Source of the DNA: Halobellus salinus
Lineage (GTDB): Archaea; Halobacteriota; Halobacteria; Halobacteriales; Haloferacaceae
Assembly: GCF_014646875.1 (NCBI RefSeq)
Contig: NZ_BMOC01000008.1
Coordinates: 58,249-122,248, forward strand
DNA length: 64,000 bases
Direction of reading: 5' to 3'
Positions within the stretch are counted from its first letter, which is position 1, and the number at the start of each line of letters is the position of its first letter. Positions 10,242-17,630 of the stretch are shown in pieces. Made by a program: the position numbers and the translations under genes. Under the pieces are notes generated by a model. That model saw nothing but the letters and a program-made list of their open reading frames with translations. It ran no database searches and had not been told where the DNA came from.

Positions 10242-11365
10242 CAGTTCTCACCCCCGAGCTTGCGGCGCATCCGCCACTCGATGTACTGCGAGCCGACGGA
10301 GATCGCAAGGACCGTAATAAACAGGATGACGCCGGCGGCAAACAGCGCGTCCATCTGGAGCCCGTCGGCCTCGCCGTAGTTATTCGCGATCAGCGACGTG
10401 AGCGTCGACTGGCCGTAGAACGCGTTGTAGAGCGGCTTCGTGAGCTGCGGAACCCCGCGGAGCATCACCGTCGCCGCCATTGTCTCGCCGATCGCGCGGC
10501 CGACGCCGAGCAGGACCGCGGCGGAGACCCCGGAGAACGCCGCCGGGATCGTGATCGAGGCCATGGTCTGCCAGTCGGTGGTGCCCATGGCGAGCGATCC
10601 GCTCTTCATCGACTCGGGCACGCTGCTCAGCGCGTCCTCGGCCACGGAGACGACCGTCGGGAGCGCCATCAGCCCGACGACGATCCCAACGAACAGGTAC
10701 GACCCCTGGCCGGTGGTCCGGAACTGGTCGGCCGCCCACGGGCTCAGGATGGTGAAGCCGATGAACCCGTAGACGATCGACGGGATGCCGGCGAGGATCT
10801 CCACGCCGGGTTTGACCGCTTCACGGAGTGTTGCGGGCGCGATCTCCGAGAGGAACAGCGCCGCCGAGATCCCGAGCGGCGCGGCCACCGCGGTCGCGAT
10901 CAGCGTCACCATCACCGTGCCGTGGATCATCGGCACCATCGAGTACCGGATCGGCGGCGACACCGCGTCCCACTCGGCCTGGGTGAACATTCGAAGCCCC
11001 GGGACGGAGATCCCGAACACCGTGGTGCTCTCGTAGACGAACACGGGGATCGACTCCACGAAGATGAAGACCGTTATCAGGAGTAGGATCAGTATCGTCC
11101 CAACAGTCATGGCGAACGTCAGCATCCGGGCGGTCAGCCCCTGGTGGTTGAGCCAGCCGTAGCCGGCTGCCACGACGAAAATCGAGAATGGGACGATCGC
11201 AAGCGAGGAGACCGAGAGGAAGCCGGCGAACGCCACGAGGAGTGCGCCAGTCATCACGCTCACAACGGCGAGGGCTGTCGGGTCTTGATCCTCGATGAAG
11301 TTCGACAACGCCCGTACCTGTTGCGTGACCGCGTTGCGCGCGGCGAGTACCTGTGTCCCGATCAT
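10241..11365 (-). CDS. pstC: Phosphate ABC transporter permease PstC
   Basis: 374 residues with about seven to eight membrane segments and the permease loop PESMKSGSLAMGTTDWQTMAS followed by GRAIGETMAATVML. It pairs with PstA to form the phosphate channel. A 69-base gap separates it from pstS upstream, long enough for a processing or secondary promoter site, though none is obvious. The one-base junction with pstA argues for a single message. Confidence 0.94.
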   Translation of the reverse strand: MIGTQVLAARNAVTQQVRALSNFIEDQDPTALAVVSVMTGALLVAFAGFLSVSSLAIVPFSIFVVAAGYGWLNHQGLTARMLTFAMTVGTILILLLITVFIFVESIPVFVYESTTVFGISVPGLRMFTQAEWDAVSPPIRYSMVPMIHGTVMVTLIATAVAAPLGISAALFLSEIAPATLREAVKPGVEILAGIPSIVYGFIGFTILSPWAADQFRTTGQGSYLFVGIVVGLMALPTVVSVAEDALSSVPESMKSGSLAMGTTDWQTMASITIPAAFSGVSAAVLLGVGRAIGETMAATVMLRGVPQLTKPLYNAFYGQSTLTSLIANNYGEADGLQMDALFAAGVILFITVLAISVGSQYIEWRMRRKLGGEN

Positions 11366-11434
11366 GTCATACCGGTTCGTGTCCGCGTGGTGTCTTCGAA
11401 AAGACCGGACGAGGGCTGTACATAGACAGCAGCG

Positions 11435-12610
11435 TTACGCCTGGTCCGGAAGCTTCGCCGCCTCGGACTCGATGTCCGACGTGGGGAGTGGGATGTAGTT
11501 GTTCTGCTCGACGAAGACGGTCTGGCCGAAGTTGGTCAAGAACATGTTCAGGAACGCGCCCTCTCGGAGGTCGGTGCCGTCGGGCGTGTCGTCGGTGATC
11601 CGCGTGTACATGTGGAGGTCGCGGTTGAGCGGGTACGCGCTGTCGAAGATGGTGTTCTCGGCGTTCTTGTCGGGTTCGTAGAGCGTCCCGTCGAAGTCGA
11701 TTCCGATCGGCTGGACGGAGTCGCTCGTGAACGCCAGCGCCATGTACGCGATGGCGCCGTCGTTGTTCGAGACGGCCTCCGCGACCTGCTGGTTCTGGCC
11801 GAACCGGGTGTTGACACCGTCCATCGACGCGTCGGCGCTACCCAGCATGTTCAGCCGGAACGAGGTGTCCGTGCCGGACCCCTCGGAGCGGCCGATGACG
11901 AAGATCTCCTGGTCTGGCCCGCCGATCTCCGACCAGTTTTCGATCCCGCCCTGGTAGATCTGCCGGACCTGCTCGCCCGTGAGCTGGGTGACACCGGCGT
12001 CGTAGATGTCGCTGCTGACGACGACCGGCTGGCCGTCGCGACCGACGACGTGGTCGACGTAGTTCTCGGAGGCTTCCTCCTCGCTGAGGTCCAGTTCGGC
12101 GGTGATCGGTCCCGAAGAGTTGCCGATGTCGACCAGCCCGTCGCGAACCGCCTTACACCCGGTGCCGGAGTGACTCAGGCTCACGGTCGCGTTGTACGGT
12201 GGGTCGGAGCGCTGCCCCGTCGGCTCGAACCCATAGAGACTCGCGAAATGGTCCGCGAGATTCATATCGGTGTCGAGGTCGTCCCAGCCGGGGACGGTGC
12301 TCTCGTCGTTCGAGCCCCAGTACTCGCCGTCGCTCGGCGGCGCGTTCGCGTTCCAGTAAGACGCGCCCTTGTTCGAGATGGGGTACACGGTTGAGGAGCC
12401 CTCGGCGTCGAGGAGTTCCGTGTTCATCCCGGAGTCGCCGCTCGAATCGCCACCCGATGTTGCGGTCGAATCGCCACCCGATGTTGCGGTCGAATCGCCA
12501 CCAGCCGAACTGCCGCCACAGCCCGCCAGCCCGGCCGCCCCGACCACGCCGGACGTGACGAGAAACTTCCGCCGCGATACTCGCGTGCCACCCGCGTTGC
12601 CCTCTGACAT
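11435..12610 (-). CDS. pstS: Phosphate-binding lipoprotein PstS (Tat-exported)
   Basis: 391 residues. The N-terminus carries a Tat motif SRRKFLV, a hydrophobic stretch and the lipobox LAGC, so the protein should be exported folded and lipid-anchored outside the membrane. A Ser/Gly/Asp/Thr-rich linker with three GGDS-type repeats follows, then a periplasmic-binding fold with phosphate-site features (SSTVYPIS, SHSGTG, RSEGSGT). The ATG at 12610 is preferred to the adjacent GTG at 12613, which would only add one residue. This is the first gene of the pst-phoU-ppk operon. Confidence 0.94.
   Translation of the reverse strand: MSEGNAGGTRVSRRKFLVTSGVVGAAGLAGCGGSSAGGDSTATSGGDSTATSGGDSSGDSGMNTELLDAEGSSTVYPISNKGASYWNANAPPSDGEYWGSNDESTVPGWDDLDTDMNLADHFASLYGFEPTGQRSDPPYNATVSLSHSGTGCKAVRDGLVDIGNSSGPITAELDLSEEEASENYVDHVVGRDGQPVVVSSDIYDAGVTQLTGEQVRQIYQGGIENWSEIGGPDQEIFVIGRSEGSGTDTSFRLNMLGSADASMDGVNTRFGQNQQVAEAVSNNDGAIAYMALAFTSDSVQPIGIDFDGTLYEPDKNAENTIFDSAYPLNRDLHMYTRITDDTPDGTDLREGAFLNMFLTNFGQTVFVEQNNYIPLPTSDIESEAAKLPDQA
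12443..12501 (-). repeat. 24-bp tandem repeat in the pstS linker
   Basis: Two perfect 24-base units plus half of a third encode GGDSTATS-GGDSTATS-GGDS right after the lipobox. The unit is a multiple of three, so copy-number change would lengthen or shorten the surface tether without breaking the frame. Confidence 0.85.
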
Positions 12611-12642
12611 CACCAGTTGGTACCCCGGAACTGACTAAAGCG

Positions 12643-12652
12643 GTTTATAATA
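12643..12652 (-). promoter_or_regulatory. TATA element of the pst operon
   Basis: On the minus strand the sequence TATTATAAA is centred about 35-38 bases before the pstS start, fitting an archaeal promoter with a leader of roughly ten bases. The 197-base divergent spacer to the gene at 12808 also contains a short inverted repeat GGTGG-N6-CCACC (12662-12677) that could bind a phosphate-responsive regulator; that role is speculative. Confidence 0.5.
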
Positions 12653-12807
12653 CCCCTATCAGGTGGGTTGTTCCACCCCGTTTCAGAACGGATCGGACAG
12701 TGTGGGGGTGTTGAGCTATATACAACTTTGTAGGTCTCCGTACGGGTCGGGTTTTCGGGGGACGAAACTTACCAAGAGCTACGGGGGAGACGACCCCACA
12801 GCGCGGT

Positions 12808-13734
12808 ATGGAGACTGCAGAGCCTAACGGGATTACTACCACCGACGTGATCGACGCGGTCGACGAACCCGACCCCGACGTCGTACGCGACGCCCTGGAG
12901 CCGGTCACCGAGGGGGGGATCGTCACCCGCGAGGCAGTCGAGGCCGCCGTCTCCGACACCTCGAAACTGCTCGCAACGGCGGAGACCCGGATCGAACTCG
13001 CGGGGGACGCCCGCGCGGATGCTGCCGAAGCGGCCGCCCCGATCGCTGACGTGCCTTCGGTCCGGAGGCGGCTCGACGCGTCCGGCGAGCGGCTGTCAGC
13101 CGTGGAGTCGTTCGTCCCGGAACTCCGCCCCGGGTTCGTGATACCCGATGGCGTCCGTCACCGACCCGGGGTGGTCTACGACCTGGCCGTCGAGATCCGC
13201 GACGTCGTGGCGACCGCACAGGAGGCGATCGAGGCGGCCGACGACCTCTCGTTCGACGCCGAGCAGTTCGAGTTGTGGGCGACCGATCCCCGCCGGCGGT
13301 ACGACGCGTTCGAGCAGGACGTCGAGTTAGTGAGAGAGTCGGTCACAGACCTCGACACCGCGGCCGACGCGCTTGCCGACGCCGACGACCCTGCAGTCCA
13401 GTGGGCGGACGCGACGATGCGGGTAGAGGTGCTGTCGCTGCTCGTCGCCGACCTCCAAGCCGAACGTCGCGACCTCCGCGCGGTTGCCGAGCGAACCGGG
13501 GATCCGATCCGGGACGGCCTCGGCGCGGCGCTGGACCCCGCTGCGGACCGACTGGAGGCGGTCGAGTCTGTGCTGGCCGCCCGCGCCGTCCCGACGTGGC
13601 GCGACCGGTTCGGGCCGGACATCGGTGCACTCGAGCGCGGACTCGCTCCGCTCGACCCGCCGGTCGAGTGGGAGACTGTCGACCGGATCCTAGAAGACCA
13701 CCGGCCGGCCGTGACCGGTGACGGGGCTCGGTAG
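12808..13734 (+). CDS. Haloarchaeal helical protein beside pst ('halo transducer'-like)
   Basis: 308 residues, rich in Ala, Asp, Glu and Arg, predicted almost wholly helical with heptad-like runs (RRRLDASGERLSAVESFVPEL, DLQAERRDLRAVAERTG). The N-terminal about 50 residues look like a small winged-helix-like segment (TTTDVIDAVDEPDPDVVRDALEPVTEGGIVTREAVEAA). No membrane segment or methylation helix is seen, so despite the 'halo transducer protein' label I recall for such proteins it is not a chemoreceptor. It diverges from pstS, which suggests a link to phosphate; the function is unknown. Confidence 0.7.
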   Translation: METAEPNGITTTDVIDAVDEPDPDVVRDALEPVTEGGIVTREAVEAAVSDTSKLLATAETRIELAGDARADAAEAAAPIADVPSVRRRLDASGERLSAVESFVPELRPGFVIPDGVRHRPGVVYDLAVEIRDVVATAQEAIEAADDLSFDAEQFELWATDPRRRYDAFEQDVELVRESVTDLDTAADALADADDPAVQWADATMRVEVLSLLVADLQAERRDLRAVAERTGDPIRDGLGAALDPAADRLEAVESVLAARAVPTWRDRFGPDIGALERGLAPLDPPVEWETVDRILEDHRPAVTGDGAR

Positions 13735-13756
13735 CGTCGACGGGCCCACCCGGCAG

Positions 13757-14194
13757 TCACTTCGTCGCCAGTTCGTCGAACAGCACCACCACCCGCTCTT
13801 CGACCTCGTCGCGGATGGCGCGCACGTCGTCGAGGTGGGCCTCGCTAGGGTCGTTGAGCGCCCAGTCGCGGACGTCGACGTCGTCGCCGACGGTGCCGAC
13901 GTCGAGCGTCGAACACCCCATCGTCGCGACCACGTCGCAGGAGCGGAGCTCGGATTCGGTGATCGCCCGGGGCGTGCGGTCGGAGACGTCGATCCCGACC
14001 TCGGCCATCGCGTCGACCACCACGTCGTGGACGGCGGCGGCGGGGGCGGTGCCGCCGGTCAGGATCCCCCAGTCGAGTCCCCGGCGGCGGACCTCGCGCT
14101 CGGCGAAAGCGGTGGCCATCTGGGACCGCCCGGCGTTCCGGACGCACATAAACGCGATTCGGGTCGGATCCGTTGAGTGAGTGTCGTGGGTCAT
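13757..14194 (-). CDS. arsC: ArsC-type arsenate reductase (LMW phosphatase fold)
   Basis: 145 residues with the CX5R phosphate loop (C17-VRNAG-R23) typical of the low-molecular-weight tyrosine phosphatase fold, and the acid loop WALNDPSEA replacing the usual DP motif. Further cysteines at about C86 and C94 are placed to act as the resolving pair in the thioredoxin-type arsenate reductase cascade. It would reduce arsenate to arsenite for export by Acr3, whose gene lies six bases upstream in the same operon. A protein phosphatase role cannot be excluded from sequence alone, but the context strongly favours ArsC. Confidence 0.85.
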   Translation of the reverse strand: MTHDTHSTDPTRIAFMCVRNAGRSQMATAFAEREVRRRGLDWGILTGGTAPAAAVHDVVVDAMAEVGIDVSDRTPRAITESELRSCDVVATMGCSTLDVGTVGDDVDVRDWALNDPSEAHLDDVRAIRDEVEERVVVLFDELATK

Positions 14195-14200
14195 GGTGGA

Positions 14201-15355
14201 TCAGTCGTCAGTCGTCGGGTCGGGGACGCGCCCGGAGCCGTCGCCGCGACCGGCCCAGTCGTACCGCCGTTGGAAGTACAGCGCGACGTTCACCAGCGCC
14301 AGGAGTACCGGCACCTCGATCAGGGGGCCGACCACGGTGGTGAACGCGACCCCCGAGCCGACCCCGAACACTGCGACCGCGACCGCGATCGCGAGCTCGA
14401 AGTTGTTCGACGCCGCGGTGAACCCGATCGCGGTCGTGGTGGAGTAGTCCGCGCCGATGCCGCGACCCATGCCGAAGCTCACCAGGAACATCACCACGAA
14501 GTAGATCGTGAGCGGGACGGCGATCAAGAGTACGTCCCCGGGCGAGCCCACGATCCGGCCGCCCTGGGTTGCGAACATCACGATCACAGTGAAAAGCAGC
14601 GCAACGAGGGTCAGCGGGTCGATCCGCGGGACGAACTCCTCGTCGTACCACTCCCTGCCCTTCACGCGCGTGCCGACGTACCGGCTGAGAAAGCCCGCGC
14701 CGAAGGGGACCCCCAGGAACACGACGATCGCCTCGAACACCTGCGTCGGGGTGATGTCGAAGGTGGTGATCCCGGCGACAAGCGGCTCCATTCCCAAGAG
14801 TGGCGGGAGAAAGAGCGCGAAAAACCAGACGTACACCCCGTAGGTGACGATCTGGAACAGGCTATTGAACGCCACCAGCCCGGTGACGTACTCGGTGGAC
14901 CCCTCTGCGAGTTCGTTCCACACCAGGACCATCGCGATGCACCGCGCCATCCCGATGAACACCAACCCGAGGAAATACTCGGGGCGTGCTGGCAGTCCGG
15001 GGATGAGCCCCCCGAAGAAGACGACCGCAAGCCCGAACATCAGTGTCGGCCCGATGACCCAGTTCTGGACGAGGCTCAGACTCAATACGCGGTGGTTGCT
15101 GAAGACCGCCCGGAGCTGCGAGTAGTCGGCTTTTGCGAGCGGCGGGTACAGCATCAAAATGAGTCCGACCTCAACGAGGTGGAGTTCCCGGATCGGTCCC
15201 GTGACTGCGGGCGCGACGAACCCGAGTCCGACTCCGACCGCCATCGCGCCGAGGATCCAGACGGTGAGGTATCTGTCGAGGAAATCCATCGACCGCGGGT
15301 CGCCGCAGGCGTCACAGCCACAGTTCGGACCGTGGTCGTGGGTGGTGTTACTCAC
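14201..15355 (-). CDS. acr3: Arsenite efflux pump Acr3
   Basis: 384 residues with about ten membrane helices and the family landmarks WVIGPTLMF, GMARCIAMVLVWNELAEG (the conserved transport cysteine) and FTAASNNFELAIAVAV. It exports arsenite in exchange for protons. The N-terminus has an added cysteine cluster, C12-G-C14-DA-C17, after two histidines, which could bind As(III) or another thiophilic metal before transport. Its start overlaps the end of arsR by eight bases. Confidence 0.94.
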   Translation of the reverse strand: MSNTTHDHGPNCGCDACGDPRSMDFLDRYLTVWILGAMAVGVGLGFVAPAVTGPIRELHLVEVGLILMLYPPLAKADYSQLRAVFSNHRVLSLSLVQNWVIGPTLMFGLAVVFFGGLIPGLPARPEYFLGLVFIGMARCIAMVLVWNELAEGSTEYVTGLVAFNSLFQIVTYGVYVWFFALFLPPLLGMEPLVAGITTFDITPTQVFEAIVVFLGVPFGAGFLSRYVGTRVKGREWYDEEFVPRIDPLTLVALLFTVIVMFATQGGRIVGSPGDVLLIAVPLTIYFVVMFLVSFGMGRGIGADYSTTTAIGFTAASNNFELAIAVAVAVFGVGSGVAFTTVVGPLIEVPVLLALVNVALYFQRRYDWAGRGDGSGRVPDPTTDD

Positions 15356-15749
15356 TGACGGTCACGCTTCCGTTGAGCACGGTCACGAGTGCCACCGCGC
15401 GGTTGGTCGCACGATACATCTTCCAGCGGCCGTCCTTCCGGCCCGCAACGAGCCCCGCGTCGGCGAGCGTCGAGAGCGCGTGGCTGAGTCCGCTGTCGCT
15501 CACGTCGACGACAGCGGCGAGTTCGCAGACGCAGAGCTCCTCGCCGGCGGCGACGAGCACGCGGGTTAGCGTGTACCGCGTCCCGTTTGCGAGCGCCGAG
15601 ACCACGTCGAGTTCGGCGTCTACCCGTTCGGTCCCGAGCGCCGCCTCGAGGGTCCCCAACTCGTCGAGCCGGCGCTCAACGTCTTCGTCCCGGCAGTCCC
15701 CGAGTTCCTCACCGAGGTAGCGACGGAGCCGATCCGTGGATTGTGCCAT
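15348..15749 (-). CDS. arsR: ArsR-family arsenic-responsive repressor
   Basis: 133 residues with a winged helix and the metalloid box ELCVCEL (C73, C75) in the classic ArsR position, followed by the recognition helix region DSGLSHALSTLADAGLV. As(III) bound to the two cysteines would release it from DNA. It is the first gene of arsR-acr3-arsC and should repress its own promoter, where a palindrome sits (15759-15774). Confidence 0.93.
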   Translation of the reverse strand: MAQSTDRLRRYLGEELGDCRDEDVERRLDELGTLEAALGTERVDAELDVVSALANGTRYTLTRVLVAAGEELCVCELAAVVDVSDSGLSHALSTLADAGLVAGRKDGRWKMYRATNRAVALVTVLNGSVTVSE

Positions 15750-15758
15750 CGATTGCAG

Positions 15759-15780
15759 TTGAAGACATATTCAAATAATA
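15759..15780 (-). promoter_or_regulatory. arsR operon promoter with palindromic operator
   Basis: A perfect inverted repeat TTGAA-N6-TTCAA (15759-15774) lies 10-25 bases upstream of the arsR start. An A/T-rich TATTATT on the minus strand at 15774-15780 is placed as TATA box for a leaderless message. The operator therefore spans TATA edge to start codon, where ArsR binding would block transcription. The AT content here is strikingly low-GC compared with the surroundings. Confidence 0.6.
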
Positions 15781-15918
15781 CCTTCGAAGATAGATACAAA
15801 TGTCTATTTTGAGCCTCTGAGTAGTGTTCTAAAGTAACCAGTGGAAACAGCGTTTTAGATTCTGTGCAACCAGTGAGCAGTCGACTGCGATCAGTTCGCC
15901 GGGCGTTGCGGTCGGACA

Positions 15919-15960
15919 TGTACCGTGTATAGCGGTATAGAGCCCAATTAGCAGCAGTTA
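15919..15960 (+). promoter_or_regulatory. Promoter-like element resembling the one at 3820
   Basis: Contains GTATAG twice (15927-15932 and 15935-15940) with flanking ATGTACCG, CC and TAGCA in the same order as at 3820-3858. It lies upstream of the small gene at 15992. Alignment was by eye. Confidence 0.35.
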
Positions 15961-15991
15961 TTCTGTCCCCGTGGGACGGGAGACTCGAACC

Positions 15992-16219
15992 ATGAGCGAG
16001 TCGCCTCCGGGCCGCGGCGGTGACACTACCGCTCGTCCGCCGACCGGACGGCCGCCGCGAGGCGCCCCGTTACCGACGCTTGACCTCGTCGTCGTCCGCC
16101 GCAGTGACGGTCCCGACCGCGCGACAATCCACCCGCGGGGCCTGACCGGCATCGCCCGGACGGAGACGTGGCTGTCGACGGACTGCGCCGCCGTGGTCGA
16201 CCTGGCGGCGTGGCGGTAG
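15992..16219 (+). CDS. Small haloarchaeal protein (DUF7511-like)
   Basis: 75 residues. The C-terminal 50 (LDLVVVRRSDGPDRATIHPRG ... TETWLSTDCAAVVDLAAWR) match my recollection of a short haloarchaea-only family with pattern PDR-T-P-G-R-TTWL-D; the function is unknown. The first about 25 residues are a Pro/Arg/Gly-rich tail. ATG at 15992 is preferred; an in-frame GTG at 15971 would add seven residues and is closer to the TATA-like element. Confidence 0.6.
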   Translation: MSESPPGRGGDTTARPPTGRPPRGAPLPTLDLVVVRRSDGPDRATIHPRGLTGIARTETWLSTDCAAVVDLAAWR

Positions 16220-16274
16220 GCGGCTCCGTCGCGGTACGATATTCTTTTGTTACAGTACGGTGGGAAATCCGGGT

Positions 16275-17624
16275 ATGGCGTTATCCCGGGACTGGATCGG
16301 CGCACGCGCGTCCGTGGTCGTAACGCTCCTCGTGGGCGTTCTCTCGGTCGTGACCGGGATCGCCAGCATCGGCACCGGTGGCACGGTCGGTTTCCGGGTA
16401 GCGGGCGTCGTCGTCCCCGGCGTCGTGCGGCAGGCAACCGCATTCACCGGGACGTTGACGGGGTTCGTCCTGCTGGTCAACGCGTTCGGACTCCGGCGCC
16501 GTCTCCGCGCTGCGTGGTACGCGGCGATGGTGCTGTTTCCGGTCACCGCCACGCAGGGGGTGCTGCAGACCTCCCACCTGTCGCTGCCGCTCGTCGGCCT
16601 CTCTGTTATCGCCGTGTTCGTCGTCGGGCTGAACATCCGGATCTTCGACCGAACGGCGTCGCTGACAACGGCGCAGGTCGCATCGCTGTCGGCACTGGCG
16701 GGCGCACAGGCGTACGGAACCGCGGGGGCGTTCGCGCTTCGGGACGACTTCGATGGCGTGTCGACCCTGCTCGACGCGTTCTACTTCTCGCTGGTCACCG
16801 GGAGCACCGTCGGTTACGGCGACGTAACCCCGACCTCGCCGGTTGGGAAGGTCTTTGCGCTGTCGGTGCTTCTGGTGACGGTCTCCTCGTTTGCGGTGGT
16901 GCTCGGAGTCGTTTTCACCCCACTCATCGAAGCGCGGCTGTCGAAGGCACTCGGATACATGACCGAAGAACAACTCGACATCCTGGAAGATCACGTCCTC
17001 GTGCTCGGATTCGGGGACCTGACGGAACCGATAGTTGAAGAACTCACCGGGAAGACAGACACACTCGTGGTCGTGCCGGACGAGGAGCGTGCGCGCCGAC
17101 TCACCGACCGGGGCTACACCGTCCTCACAGGCGACCCCAGCGACGAGGACACACAGCACCGCGGCCGGATAGCGGTCGCCAGCGCCGTTATTACGGCCAC
17201 GAGCGACGACGCGGAGGACGCACTCGCGATTCTGACCGCACGCCAACTCAATCCGAAGCTCACCATCGTCGCGGCCGCGACCCAACGGGAGAACGTGAAC
17301 AAGCTACGGCGGGCGGGCGCGGACACGGTGATTAGCCCGGCGGTGCTCGGTGCGCACTTCCTCGCGGAGTCCGCCCTCGGCCACACGGGCGCGGAGGCGA
17401 TCGAAAACAAACTACTCGGCACCGACGACCTCAACGCGGTCAGCACCGATAGAAAGCCCGCGGACGCGGCGGACGAAAGCGACCGCGTTGGCGAGGCGTC
17501 CGCGGGCGGGAGCGGCGGGAGCGGCGGGAGCGGCGGGAGCGGCGGGAGCGGCGGGAGCGGCGGGACTGCCGGGGGCGACGGTGGCGAACCGCCGGACGAC
17601 TTGGACGGCAGCGCGGGGCGGTGA
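16275..17624 (+). CDS. Ion channel with TrkA-N/TrkA-C (RCK) domains
   Basis: 449 residues. About five membrane segments are followed by a pore loop with the K+ selectivity filter TVGYGD at about residues 178-183, a final helix, then a Rossmann RCK domain starting HVLVLGFGDLTEPIVEEL and the segment GADTVISPAVLGAHFLAE. This is the layout of a ligand-gated potassium channel regulated by NAD(H) or a similar nucleotide. The C-terminus ends in a low-complexity Gly/Gly/Ser run encoded by a minisatellite. ATG at 16275 is chosen over GTG 16260 because a TATA-like ATATTCTTTT lies about 30 bases upstream. Confidence 0.88.
   Translation: MALSRDWIGARASVVVTLLVGVLSVVTGIASIGTGGTVGFRVAGVVVPGVVRQATAFTGTLTGFVLLVNAFGLRRRLRAAWYAAMVLFPVTATQGVLQTSHLSLPLVGLSVIAVFVVGLNIRIFDRTASLTTAQVASLSALAGAQAYGTAGAFALRDDFDGVSTLLDAFYFSLVTGSTVGYGDVTPTSPVGKVFALSVLLVTVSSFAVVLGVVFTPLIEARLSKALGYMTEEQLDILEDHVLVLGFGDLTEPIVEELTGKTDTLVVVPDEERARRLTDRGYTVLTGDPSDEDTQHRGRIAVASAVITATSDDAEDALAILTARQLNPKLTIVAAATQRENVNKLRRAGADTVISPAVLGAHFLAESALGHTGAEAIENKLLGTDDLNAVSTDRKPADAADESDRVGEASAGGSGGSGGSGGSGGSGGSGGTAGGDGGEPPDDLDGSAGR
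17505..17567 (+). repeat. 9-bp minisatellite encoding a Gly-Gly-Ser tail
   Basis: Six perfect copies of GGCGGGAGC and a seventh ending ACT encode (GGS)6-GGT in the cytosolic tail of the channel. The frame is preserved whatever the copy number, so length variation between strains is likely. Confidence 0.95.
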
Positions 17625-17630
17625 CGGCCG

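Noticed and set aside
12808..13734. Chemotaxis transducer
   Set aside because: No membrane segments, HAMP or signalling hairpin are visible; only the coiled-coil character is shared.
13757..14194. Protein tyrosine phosphatase as the primary call
   Set aside because: The fold fits, but extra cysteines and its place in the arsR-acr3 operon favour arsenate reductase.
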